From Flaccisagitta enflata (taxonomy: Eukaryota; Chaetognatha; Sagittoidea; Aphragmophora), in contig OZ231126.1 of assembly GCA_965153355.1 (NCBI GenBank), positions 70,618,001 to 70,682,000 of the forward strand: a stretch of 64,000 nt of DNA, written 5' to 3'. The translations under genes and the position numbers were made by a program. Below the pieces are notes generated by a model that was not told where the DNA came from, ran no database searches, and saw nothing but the letters and a program-made list of their open reading frames with translations. This document shows, in pieces, positions 54,656 through 64,000 of this stretch; position 1 is the first letter of the stretch, and every line of letters begins with the position of its first letter.

Positions 54656-55127
54656 AGTATTTGTTTTTGGGCAAATGATGCCGTCATTATCATCATACAC
54701 CGATGATGCGCGACATCGCATCGTTGAGTGTAAAATTACCTCATTTGGCTGTGGTGTCTGTTTAAATTTCTGTCTGCCTGTTACTTTATATATCAACCAC
54801 CTTCTGGCAGTCTGTCTATTTTTGTTGCACTGGTTACAATGACAGTGGACAACATTACATCAAAACCAAAAAATAAGGACAATGTGTTACCTCATTTTCT
54901 GCTGTTCATGTTTTGATCTCCAATGCCAAAAGTAATTGGCAATTCAAATTTTCAATTCATTACAAGATTTCAGTTAAAAACATACATTTCTTAAATTAGT
55001 TATGCAATCTTTATTGTGACTGTTGTATAAACATGAGAAAATGAATAAAGAAAACGTCGAAATTGATGAATGCTTTTTCGCTAATTCCGTGACTAGTCAA
55101 CAAATTCAACTGACTCCCGTTTTTCCC
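54656..55127. other. Interval with no gene seen
   Basis: AT-rich; no clear polyadenylation signal for the NRF gene could be chosen. Confidence 0.45.
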
Positions 55128-55448
55128 GTTTTTAAGTCATTTCTAGTCAACTTAAGTCATTTTAAGTCATTTCTAGTCATCTTAAGTCATTTTAAGTCAT
55201 CTTGAATCATTTTAAGTCATCTTAAGTTATTTATGTCCCGCACGCAACTTGTTTTTATTCAAGGCCATTTACACAGCTACCCCAGTCGCGTAGGGGTGCG
55301 CAAGGGCCGGAGTTGAGATCACTAGAACATTTTGGGAAGGAGCAGTGAGACCAAAGCCCGCAAAAATATAAAGAAATGTAAAAAGAGGACCAACCGTCTG
55401 ATCGACGGACTAACTGACGGACCGACAAAGCACGCGACTACAAAAAGA
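55128..55448 (+). repeat. GGAC-family fragments, two adjacent
   Basis: A TTTTAAGTCATTTCTAGTCA tract ends in CCGCACGCAACTTG (left end in minus orientation, 55133-55251). A plus-oriented copy follows: CAAGGCCATTTACACAGCTA, CCCCAGTCGCGTAGGGGTGC, an A-rich block and GACCAACCGTCTGATCGACG to AAAGCACGCGACTACAAAAA (55260-55447). The terminal hairpin is half deleted. Confidence 0.7.
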
Positions 55449-55517
55449 AAAAAATATCGCTTTTGTCCATCTTTTCTTCAACTTCTTCTCCATCCGTGTT
55501 TGTGCGCGTATGTGTGC

Positions 55518-55790
55518 CGGCAGGGGCCCCATGGGATCCTCTAGGGGCCCGTAAAGGGCCACCAAATGGCCAAAATAGCTGAAAACAGCAAAAAAATGAG
55601 GTTTTTTATTGATGGTTCATCTCAAATTTCATTGAGGAGGAAAATTTTGTACCAAGATACTATCATCTGGTGTAGGAAAGCAAAACAAACGGTGAGGGGC
55701 CCTGTGGGTCCCATCTGGGGGCCCCAAAAGTCACTAAATAGGCAAAAATGACCAAAATCTTGATATTTTTCACAATTTTTAGTCCATTTT
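55518..55790 (+). repeat. Dispersed repeat shared with 3707-3950
   Basis: Second copy of the GGGCCACCAAATGGCC ... CAAGATACTATCATCTGGTG repeat. It carries about 30 extra bases (AGGAAAGCAAAACAAACGGT region) relative to the first copy. Confidence 0.75.
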
Positions 55791-56336
55791 GAAAGTTCAG
55801 TGCCTTATCATCTTTTCAGTTACATATATCAAGCGCAGCAGAACTTAGTGAGAATGAATGTGAAGGCTGAGGACCCCTGATGGGCCCACTCAGTGTCCAA
55901 GGTACCCAAAATGGTAAAAAATGACTCAAAACTTTACATTTTTATGCTATGCTTCTCTGTCAATCAATTGATTCAATTCACCAACACATTGTTTATAGGA
56001 CAACAATTTCATTCTTTTATTTGTTCATTCATTCAATCATTCATTCATTTATCAATTCATTCATTTCGTTGATAAATTCATTGAGTTTTTTTTTTTTTGA
56101 CAGTTGCCCCAGAGAGGCTGATGATCCATGAATTCACGTAGGGCAATCCATTACTCCATCTTTGAAAACCCCCCCTGGTCTCAAATCATGACAAGGAGGT
56201 CCCAAATCAGCCTTTTCAAACCTCACTTGAAGCCCAAGAGTAGCCCACCAACAAAACACACTTTGTCATAGAAAAGTTCTCTATCGAAGAGATAGAAATT
56301 AAAATCATAACAAGTACCCCGGGGGTACAACCATGC

Positions 56337-56345
56337 ATCCACTCT

Positions 56346-56417
<72 letters not shown>
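56337..56417. repeat. (CT)n microsatellite
   Basis: About 36 CT units. Confidence 0.95.
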
Positions 56418-56420
<3 letters not shown>

Positions 56421-56498
56421 ATTGCATCAGCCCAATGTCAGAACCTAAAATGATGAAATCGACTTTGCGAACATTTGCGATCATTTGCAATCGTTTTC

Positions 56499-56668
56499 AA
56501 CTGGAGCGTGATGGACCAACCAACCAACCAACGGACGGACAGACAGATGGACAGACGAAGCCTCTTATAGAGATGTGTGTGTGCGCGTGTGCGTGTGTGT
56601 GTGTGTGTGCGTGCGTGTGTGTGTGTGTGTGTGTGTGCGTGCGTGCGTGTGTATGTGTGTGTGTGTGT
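56499..56668 (+). repeat. GGAC-family fragment merging into (GT)n
   Basis: CAACTGGAGCGTGATGGACC, CCAACC/GGAC units and CCTCTTATAGAGATG are typical for the GATGCG subtype. The hairpin is replaced by a (GT)n tract with GC interruptions (56573-56668). Confidence 0.8.
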
Positions 56669-56940
56669 TTTCGCGAACCTTGATCGCTTCATCTGTCCAA
56701 CGCTAGAAATTGCATTTCACTTCACTGTCAGCCTGTCCATTTTATTTTCAGTATCTGTCTTCAAGCTCGTGTAGTGTTTACTTGTCTATCAATAAACACC
56801 TTGTATTGTTTTGTTTTTTCCCTTTCATTCATTTCTTAAGAAAACTATTACAACAAAAGTCTGCACCGAAGTATTTTAAGAACCCCTATTGCGGGATTCA
56901 AATTTGTTGAAAGATTTTCTCACTTATGACTTCTACCAGA

Positions 56941-57146
56941 ACAAGGCCGGATACACGGCTACCCCAGTCGCGTGCGGGTGGGCAGGGGCCGTATTTGAGG
57001 TCACTTGATCACTTGGGCAGGAGCAGTGAGGCCATAGACCGCAAAAAAAAACAAAAAAAGTAAAGTGTGACGGACGGACCGACGGGCCGACAGACCAACG
57101 GACGGACCGACAAAGCGGGGTGTAGAGTCGCGTAGCACGCGACTAA
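56941..57146 (+). repeat. GGAC-family repeat, full-length copy
   Basis: ACAAGGCCGGATACACGGCT, CCCCAGTCGCGTGCGGGTGG, TGGGCAGGAGCAGTGAGGCC, GTAAAGTGTGACGGACGGAC, AAAGCGGGGTGTAGAGTCGC and the hairpin AGTCGCGTAGCACGCGACT, then AAAAAG. The cleanest copy in the window. Confidence 0.95.
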
Positions 57147-57275
57147 AAAGCAGCCCAAATGCGATGCAGCTGAATTCAACTGCGAGGAAAAGAAATAGAA
57201 AAAAAAATTTTTTTTCAATCAAAAAAAAAAATTGGAAAAAAAAATATTCTGAAAAAAATTGACGTGTCAGCAATC

Positions 57276-57730
57276 AGCAAAGTCGGCAGAGTCGGCAGAG
57301 TCGGCAGAGTCAGCAGAGTCGGCAGAGTCGGCAGTCGACAGGGTCGGCAGAGTCGGCAGTTGGCAGAGTCGGCAGAGTCGGCAGTTGACAGGGTCGGCAG
57401 AGTCGGTAGTCGACAGGGTCGGCAGAGTCGTCAGTCGGCAGAGTCGGTAGAGTCGGCAGTCGACAGGGTCGGCAGAGTCGGCAGAGTCAACAGTCGGCAG
57501 AGTCGGCAGTCATCTGAGTCAGATGAGTCAGCAGAATCGACAGAATCGGCAGCGGCATGAGCCAGAGAGAATGAAATGGACAGAGTTGGCATCGGCAGAA
57601 TCGGCAATGGCAGGAGACAGGGAAAAGGAAATAAACAGATTCGGCAGCGGCAGAATCGTCAGTGAGAGGAGACAGAGATAGTGTGATGGACTGAGTCGGC
57701 ATCGGCAGAATCATCAGAGGCAGGAGACAG
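57276..57730. repeat. 9 bp minisatellite (AGTCGGCAG)
   Basis: About 28 units of AGTCGGCAG with GTCGACAGG variants form a partial higher-order 27-36 bp pattern to 57552. After that AGAATCGGCAG units recur irregularly up to about 57730. ORFs read Ser-Arg-Gln/Ala-Glu-Ser repeats. Confidence 0.9.
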
Positions 57731-58118
57731 AGATCATCAGAGATAATGTTGGCATGGCAAGGGGGGAAAGGGCAAGCGGTTAGGGGGGATTGTAAACCAA
57801 CCTGGGGTGTTAAAATCAGCATCGTCATTCGCATGAAAGTAAGTTTAGATCAGGAATTGCATCAATTTTGGTTTAATGTGTACTGAGAAATATTGGCACT
57901 GGCATTGACATTAGAAAAGACAGTAGCCCCACAAATTCTCCAATAAAATTTGTTATGAAGCTTCATGGCCTATCAGTCCGGCAAATACCCCAGCCCCCAG
58001 GTTGGCTTAGTATGTACAAAAAATTTCAATGCACACAGTTTAGACAGTTAATGAGCGCCTGTTGTTCAATGATTAATGTTATGACGACGTTGTCACTTCG
58101 TTCATTATTTATGAACAT
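57731..58118. other. Interval with no gene seen
   Basis: Mixed composition without a supported feature. Confidence 0.45.
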
Positions 58119-58354
58119 AGCTTGAGAGGCCAGCTTTGAGACCTGTGAGGTGGGTTTTGAGACCTGAGAGGCCAGATTTGAGGCTTGAGAGACTGGATTT
58201 GAGGGCTGAAGCCAGATGTGACGCTTAAGAGGCCAGAATTGAGGCCTGAGGGGCCTGATAAGGGGGGGGACAAATGAACGAACAAACGAACGGACGAACA
58301 GACTAAAGTGCCCCTGTGTTCTCCAGGACTCCATCTCCTTCGGGGCCGCTGCCC
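58119..58354 (-). repeat. GCAGCGGCCCC-family element, truncated
   Basis: About six units of a 21 bp GGCCTGAGAGGCCAGATTTG repeat, a GAACGAACAAACGAACGGAC tract, CCCCTGTGTTCTCCAGGACT and CCTTCGGGGCCGCTGCCC. The opposite end is missing. Confidence 0.8.
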
Positions 58355-58395
58355 GAAATGGAAGAAAAAAAGAAAAAAAAAGAAAGAAAACAAGT

Positions 58396-58929
58396 CATCC
58401 AAGGATCGCACATGGTCAGCGGTACCCGATGCCCTGCTTGGAGTGATTAGCTGTAGAAGTACGGTGAGAGCAGGGCAGCGGCCCCAAAGGGCCGATGTCC
58501 TGTAGGACACAGGGGTGAATTTCCATACGTCCTAAGAAGGCATATTTGGGGTAATTTTCTGTGAAATTCATTAGGAATTTTGCATTTTTTTCAATATTTT
58601 GTCAATTTTCCATGTTATTTATTCAATGGGAATTTGAGGCCTGAGAGGTTGGATTTAGGGCCCAAGAGGCTGCATTTGAGGCCTGAGAGGCTGGATTTGA
58701 GGCCCGAGAGGCTGGATTTAAGGCCTGAGAGGATGGATTTGAGACCTGAGAGGCTGGACTTGAGGCCTGAGAGGCCAGATTTGAGGCCTGAGAGGCCAGA
58801 TTTGAGGCCTGAGAGGCTGGATTTGAGGCCTGAGAAGCTTTGGAGGGGGGGACGTACGTACGGACGGACGGACGTATGGAAATTCACCCCTGTGTCCTAC
58901 AGGACATCGGCCCTTTGGGGCCGCTGCCC
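58396..58929 (-). repeat. GCAGCGGCCCC-family element with tail, full-length
   Basis: The minus-oriented tail (CATGGTCAGCGGTACCCGAT, GCCCTGCT...AGCAGGGC) leads to GGGCAGCGGCCCCAAAGGGC / CGATGTCCTGTAGGACACAG, about ten units of a 21 bp GGCCTGAGAGGCTGGATTTG repeat (58636-58840), a GGAC tract, then CTGTGTCCTACAGGACATCG and GCCCTTTGGGGCCGCTGCCC. Confidence 0.95.
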
Positions 58930-59041
58930 AAAAAGAAGGAAAGAAAGAAAAGAAACAGAAAAAAACACGAAAGAGAGATAAACCAAATTATGAAATTACC
59001 ACCATGCTTTTCATGTTCTGTTTATGCTACCAATTCATGAA

Positions 59042-59063
59042 ACAAGGCCGGATACACGGCAAT

Positions 59064-59122
<59 letters not shown>
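59042..59122 (+). repeat. GGAC-family 5' end cut by (CT)n
   Basis: ACAAGGCCGGATACACGGCA and ATACAGTC (59042-59070) run straight into about 26 CT units. The rest of the repeat is absent. Confidence 0.85.
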
Positions 59123-59125
<3 letters not shown>

Positions 59126-59474
59126 TATCTCTTTTGTAATGGAATACAAAGTGATAGGATAAGAGTTTTCAAGGTCGAGTACTCTTAAGCTCTTTTGCAT
59201 AACCAACTGTTCTCCGCAGTAATAAGCAAGGAAAAATTAAACGAAAAATTGTCGCAAAATTGAGGTGAAAAGCAAAAAATACATGCTTGAAATAACTCCA
59301 ACGACACTATCTATCAAAATTTAGATATGACTAAATATATAGATTCTTGAAAATAATGGTTCTAGCCTGGTTTTCCGCGACTAATGCCGCCGTGTAAATG
59401 TAAATCAATTCAAAAATGGTTAAAATATGATCCGCCTAAATGTATTTGTCTTCAATCTTCAGCCTTGGGTAAGA

Positions 59475-60426
59475 ATGAGGCCAACTAAGTTGTTACTTAT
59501 ACTGCCGCTGTTGGCATTGCTTGGCCCAACTGCATTTGCTCTGCCGCTTCAAAACGCCAATCTTCAAAATATCATGTTGCTTCAACAACTTCGAGACCAA
59601 CAGCGGCAGAATGATGCCCCGTCAGCGCCCTTATATCCATTGTCAGCAATGTTGCTGGATAATCTTAACAAAGGCAACAACAAAAGCACCCATCAAAACA
59701 ACAGCGTTAGCGTTAGTTTGGCTTGTGAGCAACAATTGTCTCAACTCAGGGCCAATCCTTTGGTCATGTCAATGATCATTGACGCGTGGGGTAAGCCACC
59801 GACGGGAATCTTTCAAGGCGACGTCTCGTGGACGGGAAACTTTGACCAATGCTTGAGTCTCAGAAACGACAGTAACGACAGTAAAAACCCATTGAAGACT
59901 CATCATTGCATGTTGCCTTTCAATTCTTCAATTCTCACACAAAACTCTCCTAAATTGGCGATGTTATCTCCGGCGGGTGCGCAACCACCACGACGCTTCG
60001 CATGGGGTGTCTGTGTCCCGGCGCAGTGCGGCGTCAAAGACGCGGTCAGCGTCGGCAATTTCCTGCTATCCTCCACCACCAGCGCGATTCTACCCGCCAT
60101 CGCCTCCATTGTGCCACAATTTGCGTCGCTTAAAAACCTAGAAGTGACTTCGGTCGGCGCCGTTTGTCGTGGAGCCGACGATCCGGCGCCGGAAGTAAAG
60201 CCCTGGATGGGCGTCTTTTACGCGTTTCTGGCGCTGATTGGTGTTTTGACCATCACCGGCACTGCGCTGGATTATTACGAGAGGCAAACTGCTTCCGCTA
60301 CCGTTTGTGCTAAGGTTGAGGATCCAACAAAGTGTGAAATGGAATTAAAGCAAAGAGGCCAAGAAGAAATCTGCAATGGAGGATTTCAGGATGATGGTAT
60401 CGAAGACAGCAAAAGTGAACCATCAG
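59475..60426 (+). CDS. NRF-domain protein, 5' exon only (second NRF gene, partial)
   Basis: The exon encodes about 317 residues and ends at a donor (CATCAG|GTAATA, phase 1). The phase equals that at the end of exon 2 in the 46117 gene. The start at 59475 puts a clear signal peptide (KLLLILPLLALLGPTAFALP) at the N terminus; an in-frame ATG at 59427 is less suitable. The NRF domain runs from about Cys84 with SMIIDAWGKPPTGIFQGDVS, DQCLSL, THHCMLPFN, FAWGVCVPAQCG and VGAVCRG. Next is a membrane helix (WMGVFYAFLALIGVLTITG) and a cytoplasmic loop. It aligns with exons 1-2 of the upstream gene but lacks intron 1. No acyltransferase-3 exons are visible in 60427-64000. They may lie beyond the window or in the gap at 61813, or the gene may be incomplete. 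Confidence 0.8.
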
Positions 60427-61112
60427 GTAATAGCGTTGATTGCGGCATTGATTAGGCCGGCTTTTAAGTCAAAGCGTTTTTAACAGTGGCAAAAAAAAAA
60501 AACCGGACGCTATTTTTTGATCAAGGATTGCTCAGTTACTTAAAAAGATAAACCCTTAAAATCCATGACGGTTTTAAAGAGCTTCAAAATATCTTTCGCT
60601 TGAGCTCTCAAAAGAAAGTTGTAGCTTGTAAACTTTAGAAATTATGATGTTTTAACGATGACCACTCAGAAATCTCAAATCTGGTTTCAATGTTTTAGGA
60701 GTAACTAACTTTGAGTTAATATATCTCGTAAATGAATAAGAACCATGATTTCTGCTTGGTTCCATCTTGTAGAGAATTCAAAATACTTCATTTTTACCTT
60801 GAATTTTATTCCATTTATTCAGTTTCTTCATTCTACTGAATGTATGAAACAAAAATTGTCTTATTGTCAGGCAGAGTAAATTGCTTTCAAGAATATGGAA
60901 GTTGAACTTCATTCATATGTCATTTGAAAACGACTTAAGCTAGAAATTTCTGCTTGGTCTAGATTTGTAGAGTATTTGAAGCTTTTTAAAATGCTCATTG
61001 ATTTTAATTATAAAGTATGTGCAGTTTACAGTCAATCATGAAAAACTGAGCTTCCAATTTTTATTTTCCCATTGTCAAATCATCAACACCATCATCACTC
61101 ATCACTTTTTAC
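60427..61112. other. Presumed intron of the second NRF gene, no other feature
   Basis: AT-rich sequence without recognised repeats or exons. Confidence 0.4.
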
Positions 61113-61189
61113 ATGTCCTCATCATTCCAACTTTGCTATTTCATCATCGTCAATACTGTTATCATCATCACTACATTACTACACACATT

Positions 61190-61351
61190 ACTATCATCAT
61201 CATCATCATCATCAATACTAATATCATCATCATCATCATCATCATCATTCATCCATCCATCGATTCATCCATCCATCCATCCATCCATCCATTCACCTAT
61301 CTTTCAGCTTTTAACTATCCATCTCATCTTATCCATAGTCATAGTCCATAG

Positions 61352-61429
<78 letters not shown>

Positions 61430-61640
61430 ACATCATCATCATCAACATCATCAATATCATCATCATCATCATCATCATCATTCATCCATCCATCCATCCA
61501 TCCATCCATCCATCCATCCATCCATCCAGCCATCCATCCATCCATCCATCCATCCATCCATCCATCCATCCATCCATACATCCATCCATCCATCCCTACA
61601 TCCATCCATCCATCCATCCATCCATTATCATCATCATCGC
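61190..61640. repeat. (CAT)n and (CATC)n microsatellites
   Basis: CAT repeats at 61190-61247 and 61352-61480, and CATC repeats at 61250-61293 and 61482-61625. ORFs reading His, Ser-Ile-His-Pro or Asp are artefacts. Confidence 0.95.
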
Positions 61641-61812
61641 TTAGCCGTATTTTTTCATTTCCAAAGTAATCGTCTGTAGACTGTAAATATATACGAATAG
61701 ATAGGGATGATATGATTACATCAATAATATCATATATTCTATTTCTGGCAGAGACGAATTATATAATGATTGGCTAATGATTATCATCACTTTTGAGACA
61801 TACATTGGTAAC

Positions 61813-61822
61813 NNNNNNNNNN
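61813..61822. other. Assembly gap (10 N)
   Basis: Ten N characters. The true gap size is unknown, and this may hide exons of the second NRF gene. Confidence 1.
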
Positions 61823-62017
61823 GGCTCAGCTGACCTTGTTCTTTATAAATTTGTAAAAAAAAGTCTATAACCAGACAAGTTTTTTTTTTTAATTCAGTTT
61901 CGTTTACATAAAAAATGATTTACAGAAAAAAAAGTTTTAAGCATTTCGACGCATTAAGATCTGAGGCTGCGGGTGATGAGAGGGAGAAAGGAAGAAGAAG
62001 AAGAAGGAGGAGAAGAA

Positions 62018-62664
62018 ATAGTCGCAAAAGCGTTAGATGGTCAGCGGTACCCGTTGCCCCTATGTGAGTCACAAAATGCTGAAAGTGCTAAAGGTGCTGG
62101 CCCCGGTGGGTCACATGACTCATGCTGTTTTTATTTGGGCCTCAGGATGGAATTAGGGCCTGGAGGCTGGAATCGGGGGTCTTGAGGCGGATTAGCCTCG
62201 AGGCTGGATTGAGCCCAGGCTGATTCGAGCCCAGGCTGGGATTTCAGCCTAAGGCCGAGATTTGAGCTCAAGGTCGAGATTTGACCTTCAAGGCTGGGAT
62301 TTGAGCTTTGAGGTTGGGATTTGAGTCAAGAGGGATTTGAGCTTGGAAGGTGTATTTAGTTTTGAGGCTAGGATTTGAGCCTAAGGTTGACGAAACCCTG
62401 AGACTGGGATTTGAACCCAAGGGCTGGGATTTGAGCCACGAGGTCGGGATTTGAGCCTCGAGGCTGGGATTTGAGCCTCAAGGCTTGGATTTGAGCCTGG
62501 TCGTGGGATTCCGGGAGCCTCAAGCCAGGATTTGGGTCTCGAGACTAGGATTTGGGCCTTGAGCGTGGGGGTCTGGACGGAGAAGGAGAAGAAGGAGGAG
62601 ATGGAGGATGAGAAATTTCTATGTGTGAAAGCATAGGTCGCCCACCCCTTCGGGGCCGCTGCCC
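62018..62664 (-). repeat. GCAGCGGCCCC-family element, degenerate
   Basis: The minus-oriented tail AGTCGCAAAAGCGTTAGATG / GTCAGCGGTACCCGTTGCCC is followed by about 20 degenerate GAGGCTGGGATTTGAGCC units, GTGTGAAAGCATAGGTCGCC and CCTTCGGGGCCGCTGCCC. The left inverted end (GGGCAGCGG) is missing. Confidence 0.85.
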
Positions 62665-62667
62665 AAA

Positions 62668-63090
62668 AGAAGAAGAGGAAGAAGAAGAAGAAAAAGAGGA
62701 AGAAGAAGAAGAAAAGAGGGGAGAAGAAGAAGAAGAAGAAGAAGAAGAAGGAGAAGAAGAAGGAGAAGAAGAAGAAGAAGAAGAAGAAGAAGAAGAAGAA
62801 GAAGAAGATGAAGAAGAAGAAGAGACGCCGGATTTTACGACCCAGTCTGCAGAAGCTGCTGCAGCTGGCGTGGATGCAGCGCCGCAGCTCCCACCCAAAA
62901 ACAAAGGGCTGCTTAAATTGCCCCATCGATGATTGGAAAGGTGAATGGAGAGAAGAAGAAGAGGAAGAAGAAAAAGAAGAAAAAGAAGAAGAAGAAAAAG
63001 AAGAAGAAGAAGAAGAAGAAGAAGAAGAAGAAGAAGAAGAAGAAGAAGAAGAAGAAGAAGAAGAAGAAGAAGAAGAAGAAGAAGAAGAAA
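62668..63090. repeat. (GAA)n microsatellites
   Basis: Two GAA tracts (62668-62823, 62951-63090) flank about 125 bp of non-repetitive sequence. Confidence 0.95.
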
Positions 63091-63094
63091 AAAC

Positions 63095-63254
63095 AGGCTC
63101 AGGTGGGCGGGCAACTTGATGCGTCATCTGCGTTATGTCAAAAGAGGCGTAACGGACCAACGGATGGACGGACCGACGGAGGGGACCGACGGATGGATGG
63201 ACCGACGGACGGACGGACAGACCCACTTATAGAGATGCGATGACGCATCTAAAA
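63095..63254 (+). repeat. GGAC-family repeat, GATGCG subtype
   Basis: CAGGTGGGCGGGCAACTTGA, TGCGTCATCTGCG, GTAACGGACCAACGGATGGA, a GGAC/GGAT tract, CCCACTTATAGAGATGCG and the perfect hairpin AGATGCGATGACGCATCT, then AAAA. The left motif GATGCGTCATC shares the stem sequence. Confidence 0.85.
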
Positions 63255-63510
63255 CGAAGAAGAAGAAGAAGAAGAAGAAGAAGAAGAAGAAGAAGAAGAA
63301 GAAGAGGGAAAAGGAAAAAGGAAAAAGGAAAAAGGAAAAAGGAAAAGGAAAAGGAAAAGGAAAAGGAAAAGGAAAAGGAAAAAGAAAAAGAAAAAGAAGA
63401 AGAGGAAGAATAGAAGAATAGAAGAAGGGGAAGAAGAAGGAAAAGCAAGACAAGAAAAAGTAAAAGTGAAAGAAAAGAAGAAGAAAAAGAAGATGAAATG
63501 ACAAGAGAAA
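63255..63510. repeat. (GAA)n and (GGAAAA)n microsatellites
   Basis: GAA to about 63305, then GGAAAA/GGAAAAA units to about 63400, then irregular purine-rich sequence. Confidence 0.95.
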
Positions 63511-63927
63511 GAACAGAAAAGACCCATAAGTCCGCAGGAGCAAAGGGAAACCAACCGACCATCCAATAAGGCATAGGATTGCCTGGATGAAAGAGAAAGA
63601 ACAAGTGAAGAGGATGATGATCACGGATGTAACGTGGACTAACGTGTTCAATTATGATTCAACCTAATCAATAATCAATATCTTTTCTCTTTCTCGTTCT
63701 TGATTCCGGGTTTGAAATAAGATTGAAAAAAGATTCTTAATATGATGAGAAAAAATTCAATGGCTAGCCACCGGTAGTGGGATTGATTCGACTATATTAT
63801 TTTTTTGTCAATCAAAACCTAAATAATTCGGTAAATTTTTGTAAATTTTATCTAAAAAACAAAATCGGAGGTGTGATTGAATGGCGTCCACCCTATCGAT
63901 TTTCTCCTTGCAGAATGCCTTTTAACA

Positions 63928-64000
63928 GTCAGTGGACAAAACACTATAGGTATATATATCATACTACTGGCTTCGATCCAACATACTGCTCAAAAACAAA
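63928..64000 (+). repeat. Dispersed repeat shared with 3951-4030, cut by window end
   Basis: CAGTCAGTGGACAAAACACT, ATAGGTATATATATCA and TTCGATCCAACATACTG match the second block of the repeat at 3707-4030. Confidence 0.75.

Noticed and set aside
56941-57146. GGAC family as a tRNA-derived SINE
   Set aside because: I see no A/B box pair; the right end is a hairpin with only a short A run.
62381-63243. Ser-, Leu-, Glu- and Lys-rich ORFs near the window end
   Set aside because: GAA microsatellite translations.

Overview
This is a gene-poor, repeat-dominated stretch of an animal nuclear genome, most likely an invertebrate. The evidence is a multi-exon nose-resistant-to-fluoxetine (NRF/acyltransferase-3) gene with GT-AG introns, a second NRF-type gene beginning 5 kb downstream, many TA-flanked miniature transposons, and a 5.5 kb element with Maverick/Polinton-like ends. 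NRF-type genes are typical of ecdysozoans, so an arthropod or relative is plausible, but nothing here fixes the phylum. The ten Ns at 61813-61822 mark an assembly gap.

Layout. 1-26000 holds no convincing intact gene. It has dispersed repeats, microsatellites and one decayed transposon-type coding region (about 4099-6080) split by a 427 bp MITE. 26071-31552 is one giant inverted repeat flanked by a 6 bp duplication (CCCTAA). Its right arm keeps three closely packed ORFs (two start with a related zinc finger, one is acidic), while the left arm carries decayed copies. 31839-34886 is an intact single-exon 1015-codon gene for a membrane-anchored, helicase-like P-loop ATPase. 35000-46100 is again repeats. 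46117-54459 is an eight-exon, 788-residue NRF/acyltransferase-3 protein gene whose introns are full of repeats. 59475-60426 is the 5' coding exon of a second NRF gene whose remaining exons are not seen. 60500-64000 is mostly CAT/CATC and GAA simple repeats plus repeat-family copies.

Two dispersed repeat families recur throughout and are called here the GGAC family and the GCAGCGGCCCC family. GGAC copies run from an ACAAGGCCGGATACACGG end, through a GGAC tetranucleotide tract, to a terminal hairpin of the AGTCGCGTGCACGCGACT type. The hairpin stem varies between copies yet stays self-complementary, and it matches a motif near the other end. GCAGCGGCCCC copies have GGGCAGCGGCCCC inverted ends around a 20-21 bp minisatellite, with a separate hairpin-bearing tail next to one end. 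Both look like mobile elements that I cannot assign to a named family.

The protein-coding genes do not form a pathway with each other. The two NRF genes are probably tandem paralogues; the ATPase gene lies next to, but outside, the inverted-repeat element.
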